Source of the DNA: Candidatus Sabulitectum sp.
GTDB lineage: Bacteria > Fermentibacterota > Fermentibacteria > Fermentibacterales > JCC-6
Length of the DNA: 8,739 nt
Direction: 5' to 3'
NCBI GenBank assembly: GCA_023136985.1
Contig: JAGLQD010000277.1
Location: forward strand, 1 to 8,739
Shown here in pieces: positions 5,917-8,739 of the stretch (position 1 is the first letter of the stretch; every line of letters starts with the position of its first letter). The position numbers and the translations under genes are program-made. Below the pieces are notes generated by a model. That model was not told the origin of the DNA. It was given only the letters and a program-made list of their open reading frames with translations, and ran no database searches.

Positions 5917-7284
5917 TTAACTGCTTATTTTTCTCAATATGCTTTCCGCTGCTTTTACTATCAGGTTGTGGGCAGGATAGAAAGACTGGTACGGCTGTGC
6001 TGAATAGGAGAAATTCACCAGTTGTTCTAAAGTAATTCCATACTGAATCGCCATGGTGATCTTGTCTACCTTGTCTGTAACCGGCTTGCCGCTTACGAAT
6101 TGTCCACCAACAATCTTGTGGGTATTTTTGTCGGCAATAAGCTTCAATCTGATCTTTGTGGTATCAGGCATTATTGGGAAGGCGGTTGTAAATTCAGCAT
6201 AACCGACTTCAACATCAAAGTGTTTTCTGGCTGTGGTTTCAGAGAACCCTGTTCCACCAATGTAGAAGTCACCGATCCTGGTTGCAGTACCGTTGAAGAA
6301 ACCGGGGTAGGTTCGGTCCTTGCCAAGAAAATTGTTGGCCAGAACTCTAGCCATAGGCACAGCGTTTGTGGCCAGCTTGCCCGAGATAACCTCGCCTGTT
6401 ATTCCACTGGTGAACTGGCAGCAGTCACCTGCGGCGTACACGCTGTCAATGTTTGTAGCCAGCTTGTTGTCGACAACTATGCCGTCACGCTCTGTTTTTA
6501 GATCAGTGTCAGCGAATAATTCAATATTCGGTTTCATGCCCACTGCGAACACAACAAGCCCGGGAAGAATTGCAGTACCTGCCTCGCTGCAGTGATCCAT
6601 CTGGTCAAAATGAATTATCTGCATGTTCTCAAGCAGTACTTCTTCTACTACCGTTTCCCCCTGCAGGGCGGTCACCTTGCTTTTAAGATGCAGTTTTACT
6701 CCGGACTTGATAAGAGATTCCTGAGTTCTCTCGACAATTCCGTAATCAACCATATTGGGCAGGATGTAATCACCCATGTCTACAAGATGGGTTTCAACAT
6801 TGCGCTCATTCAGTGCCTGGGCAAGTTCAATGCCGATGGCTCCTGCCCCTACAACAACTGCTTTTTTCAAACCGTTATCGACCTGCTCCATAATTCTCTG
6901 AAGGTCATTAGCTGTTTTGAAAGTCATTACGCCATTGAGATCCCTGCCGGGTATAGGTGGAAGAACCGGGGTAGCCCCGGTGGCTATGACCAGTTTGCCA
7001 TAAGCGATCTCACCGCTTTTTTCAGTTTCAACTGTTTTTGCGTGAAAATTAACTTTTGTTACTTTATCTCTTATGAGAGATGCTTTTGCCTCTGTAACAA
7101 TAGCATCCTTTTTCAGTGTTTTCTCGAAGGGAAGAAGACCTTCAATGGCATAAGGCATGGCACAGTAAATCATCGAGTGGTCTTCCGGCCGGATAATGCC
7201 AACACTCAATTTCCCCTGAATCGTTTTTGCAATAGTGATTGCTGCTGGACCGCCGCCGATAACTAATATATCATACTTGTTCAT
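5917..7284 (-). CDS. FAD-dependent NAD(P)H oxidoreductase, CoA-disulfide reductase/NADH oxidase family
   Basis: A 455 aa pyridine nucleotide-disulfide oxidoreductase of the class with one redox-active cysteine, which covers CoA-disulfide reductases, NADH oxidases and NADH-dependent persulfide or polysulfide reductases. Motifs in order are the FAD dinucleotide fold GGGPAA (10-15), the active-site Cys41 in YCAMPY, ATGATP (101-106), the second nucleotide fold VVVGAGAIGIE (143-153) with acidic Asp169 closing strand two, suggesting NADH preference, and AAGDCC (Asp287) near the flavin. The C-terminal third is the dimerisation domain (PF02852-like). No rhodanese domain is attached. The start at 7284 is preferred because the promoter and an AAAGG site (10 bases upstream) lie in the region that a longer reading to 7425 would call coding. 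Electron acceptor is uncertain: CoA disulfide, oxygen or polysulfide all fit. It is cytosolic and monocistronic. Confidence 0.92.
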   Translation of the reverse strand: MNKYDILVIGGGPAAITIAKTIQGKLSVGIIRPEDHSMIYCAMPYAIEGLLPFEKTLKKDAIVTEAKASLIRDKVTKVNFHAKTVETEKSGEIAYGKLVIATGATPVLPPIPGRDLNGVMTFKTANDLQRIMEQVDNGLKKAVVVGAGAIGIELAQALNERNVETHLVDMGDYILPNMVDYGIVERTQESLIKSGVKLHLKSKVTALQGETVVEEVLLENMQIIHFDQMDHCSEAGTAILPGLVVFAVGMKPNIELFADTDLKTERDGIVVDNKLATNIDSVYAAGDCCQFTSGITGEVISGKLATNAVPMARVLANNFLGKDRTYPGFFNGTATRIGDFYIGGTGFSETTARKHFDVEVGYAEFTTAFPIMPDTTKIRLKLIADKNTHKIVGGQFVSGKPVTDKVDKITMAIQYGITLEQLVNFSYSAQPYQSFYPAHNLIVKAAESILRKISS

Positions 7285-7341
7285 AAAACTAATGCCTTTC
7301 AATACGTGTAATTGATAAATGTTATATACAACTAACTCGGC

Positions 7342-7371
7342 AATATACGACAATCTCTGACATTCTGTCAA
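7342..7371 (-). promoter_or_regulatory. Sigma70-type promoter of the flavoprotein gene
   Basis: On the minus strand a perfect TTGACA (7366-7371) is followed after 18 bases by TATATT (7342-7347), one mismatch from TATAAT. Transcription would start near 7335, giving a leader of about 50 bases before the ATG at 7284. This is the best promoter match in the window and fits a gene transcribed on its own. Confidence 0.65.
7358..7370. promoter_or_regulatory. Palindromic operator candidate over the -35 box
   Basis: TGACATTCTGTCA is a perfect 5-3-5 inverted repeat that overlaps five of the six bases of the -35 element of the flavoprotein promoter. Its position suits a dimeric repressor that would block RNA polymerase. 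It does not match FNR, CRP or other sites that I can name with confidence, and no regulator gene is adjacent in the window. Confidence 0.45.
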
Positions 7372-7464
7372 ATCTTCTGAATGTCCTATACGGAGCAGGC
7401 TGGGTTGAATGTGGGATAGGAACACTTCCCGTTACCTGAAAACTGTCTGTGAAGCGGTTAATTG

Positions 7465-7500
7465 AAAAAGGGTCCACCCCGGCAGGAGCGAACCCTTTTT
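7465..7500 (-). terminator. Rho-independent terminator of the subtilase gene
   Basis: Eleven bases past the protease stop codon on the minus strand, AAAAAGGGT pairs with ACCCTTTTT. Read in minus-strand RNA the interior also pairs fully (Watson-Crick plus G-U) down to a TGCC loop, giving a stem of about 16 pairs ending in a five-T tract. The G-U pairs would be A-C mismatches on the other strand, so it is oriented for the minus-strand gene. Confidence 0.88.
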
Positions 7501-7511
7501 ACAGACTTCTT

Positions 7512-8739
7512 TTATCGGATAAGAGTCATTCTTGAAACAGCTGTTCCGTTGTTGGTTGCTGCTCTTACAAAATACATTCCATTACCGATGTGTTCAGGAA
7601 CATTCCAGTTGAACATGTGAGAACCGGAAGCAATATCTCCTGTATGTATGGCTGAAACCGTTCTACCGGAAACATCGAATACTGCAACATCTGCTGTGCC
7701 GGAAACAGGCAGGTAGAGAGAGAAGGAAGCCTGTGAATTCACAGGGTTCGGAGAAATTGATGAAAGAACCGTTTCAAAACCCTGCACCGCAAGGTTTGTA
7801 TTCGTTTCCGTGCCAACTGCCTGTGCTGCAAGGGCAGCCTGATAAACATCAACACGCCCTGCTCCGTATAAGTTGTCTTTGCCTGTTGCACCAAGATCAA
7901 CTGAGGTAACTTCAAGTATGGAATCTACCTGTGCAGGGGTAAGATATGGGTTGACATCCAGAAGCAAAGCCATGCAGCCGGCCAGATGAGGTGTTGCCAT
8001 GGATGTACCACTCATTGTGGTGTAACCTGCAGGGTTGCTGTAGCTGCAGCTTACAATGTCTGAACCGGGACCGCAAATGTCTGGATCGATAAGACCGATG
8101 TCCGGTGATGTATCTGCATAGTCGTTCCATGGAGCATCGAACTTCCATGTTGAGTAACCAAGGCTTGAAAAAGACGAAAGATCATCACTGCTGGTTGTAG
8201 AGCCCACGGTAACTGTGGCGGACAATCCGCCTGTGGTTGTCTGATCAGGGTGGAGCCATGGTGGGGGACAGTCTCCAGGAGTGCGGATATCGCCGTAGGT
8301 AGCGGGATTGCCTGCTTCATTGCCTGCTGCGATGGAATGAATAACACCGGCAGCAAGAATGCTTTCTTCAGCTTCTCTCCAGGTCTCGCGTATCGGGTTC
8401 TGGCTCTGTGGCCAGCCAAGTGAAGTGGATATCACATGTGCGCCATTTGTTACGCTGAATTCAAAGGCATCCCATACATCCTGTTCGTCCCCGAAAGTGG
8501 TTCCAACTCGAACTGCCATAAGCGTTGCCTGAGGAGCCACTCCACAAGAGGTTCCGGCATTACCGTTACTGCCAACAGAACCTGCGCAATGGGTACCGTG
8601 ACCGGACTCATCCATAGGGTCATCATCGTTGTCGGCAAAATCCCAGCCATAGTGGTAGCCGGCAGCAGTATCGTGCCACATCTGATTGTGCATATCAATG
8701 TGGTTGTAGTTAACGCCTGTATCAACAATACTTACAATT
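7512..8739 (-). CDS. Secreted subtilisin-like serine protease (S8) with T9SS sorting tail, N-terminus off window
   Basis: A subtilase; the frame stays open through the window edge, so the signal peptide and propeptide are not visible, and the ATG at 8693 is internal because the catalytic Asp lies upstream of it. The triad is complete: Asp in VDTGV (codon 8721-8723), His in SGHGTHCAG (8598-8600) and Ser in SGTSMATPH (8001-8003). The oxyanion Asn is in IAAGNEAG. Several extra Cys residues in the catalytic domain suggest disulfides in an exported enzyme. The last 80 or so residues form an Ig-like type A sorting domain (ISPNPVN start, FDVSGR, GMYFVRA, ending MTLIR), as recognised by type IX secretion for export across the outer membrane and removal or surface attachment. 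The likely role is extracellular protein or peptide breakdown. It is followed by its own terminator. Confidence 0.95.
   Translation of the reverse strand, partial: IVSIVDTGVNYNHIDMHNQMWHDTAAGYHYGWDFADNDDDPMDESGHGTHCAGSVGSNGNAGTSCGVAPQATLMAVRVGTTFGDEQDVWDAFEFSVTNGAHVISTSLGWPQSQNPIRETWREAEESILAAGVIHSIAAGNEAGNPATYGDIRTPGDCPPPWLHPDQTTTGGLSATVTVGSTTSSDDLSSFSSLGYSTWKFDAPWNDYADTSPDIGLIDPDICGPGSDIVSCSYSNPAGYTTMSGTSMATPHLAGCMALLLDVNPYLTPAQVDSILEVTSVDLGATGKDNLYGAGRVDVYQAALAAQAVGTETNTNLAVQGFETVLSSISPNPVNSQASFSLYLPVSGTADVAVFDVSGRTVSAIHTGDIASGSHMFNWNVPEHIGNGMYFVRAATNNGTAVSRMTLIR

Noticed and set aside
5838..6035. 65-codon plus-strand reading frame across the convergent junction
   Set aside because: It spans the hairpin and runs antisense into the end of the flavoprotein gene. 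It has AGGAGGA just inside rather than before its start, and its product resembles no family.
6100..7266. Three plus-strand open frames antisense to the flavoprotein gene (6100-6501, 6320-6595, 6592-7266)
   Set aside because: They mirror a confidently identified minus-strand gene, and their translations are low-complexity and unlike any family.
7285..7425. N-terminal extension of the flavoprotein to 7425
   Set aside because: The stretch contains the promoter, operator candidate and ribosome binding site, and the FAD fold starts immediately at the 7284 ATG.
8691..8693. ATG at 8693 as the start of the subtilase
   Set aside because: The catalytic Asp motif VDTGV is encoded upstream in the same open frame, so the gene continues off the right edge.
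1..8739. Mobile elements, CRISPR arrays, tRNA or rRNA genes, anti-phage systems
   Set aside because: I found no transposase or integrase, no regularly spaced repeats, no cloverleaf-like segments and no defence-type domains; the gene content is housekeeping and envelope-related.

Overview
The window reads as chromosomal DNA from a free-living, Gram-negative-type bacterium of the FCB (Fibrobacterota-Chlorobiota-Bacteroidota) assemblage. The subtilisin-like protease at the right edge ends in a type IX secretion (T9SS) type A sorting tail. A protein with a Sec signal and apparent lipobox and two further secreted proteins point to a cell envelope with a periplasm. Strong GGAGG-type Shine-Dalgarno sequences argue against Bacteroidota proper, where such sites are rare. 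A less-studied FCB candidate phylum (for example Fermentibacterota-like) is my inference; no marker gene here settles it.

Layout. Positions 2-4831 (+) form a tightly packed probable operon: the C-terminal 544 codons of a LonB/LonC-type ATP-dependent protease (COG1067-like), a polysaccharide pyruvyl transferase-family protein, endonuclease IV (nfo), and an apparent lipoprotein that joins a LolA/DUF2092-like domain to a TlpA/ResA-type thioredoxin domain. The first two junctions are stop/start overlaps (CTGA, then ATGA) and the third gap is 20 bases. The pyruvyl transferase appears to start at a CTG codon placed behind a near-perfect Shine-Dalgarno, which restores the conserved N-terminus missing from the nearest GTG start. 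After a 79-base gap holding a hairpin come two small secreted proteins of unknown function (4911-5813, +).

Positions 5814-5916 separate convergent genes and hold a long hairpin whose two G-U pairs form only in plus-strand RNA. Positions 5917-7284 (-) encode a CoA-disulfide reductase/NADH oxidase-family flavoprotein with a single redox cysteine. Its upstream region has a good sigma70-like promoter, and a perfect 5-3-5 palindrome overlaps the -35 box. A strong intrinsic terminator (7465-7500) follows the protease gene on the minus strand. Positions 7512-8739 (-) encode the subtilase, whose N-terminus lies off the window.

How they may work together. The left operon mixes protein quality control, surface glycan modification, DNA repair and periplasmic thiol chemistry, so a shared theme of envelope or oxidative-stress maintenance is possible but inferred only from co-location. 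I see no mobile element, CRISPR array, RNA gene or clear anti-phage system. The most interesting items are the CTG start with stop-start coupling, the strand-asymmetric hairpin, the lipoprotein fusion, and the palindrome-covered promoter of the flavoenzyme.
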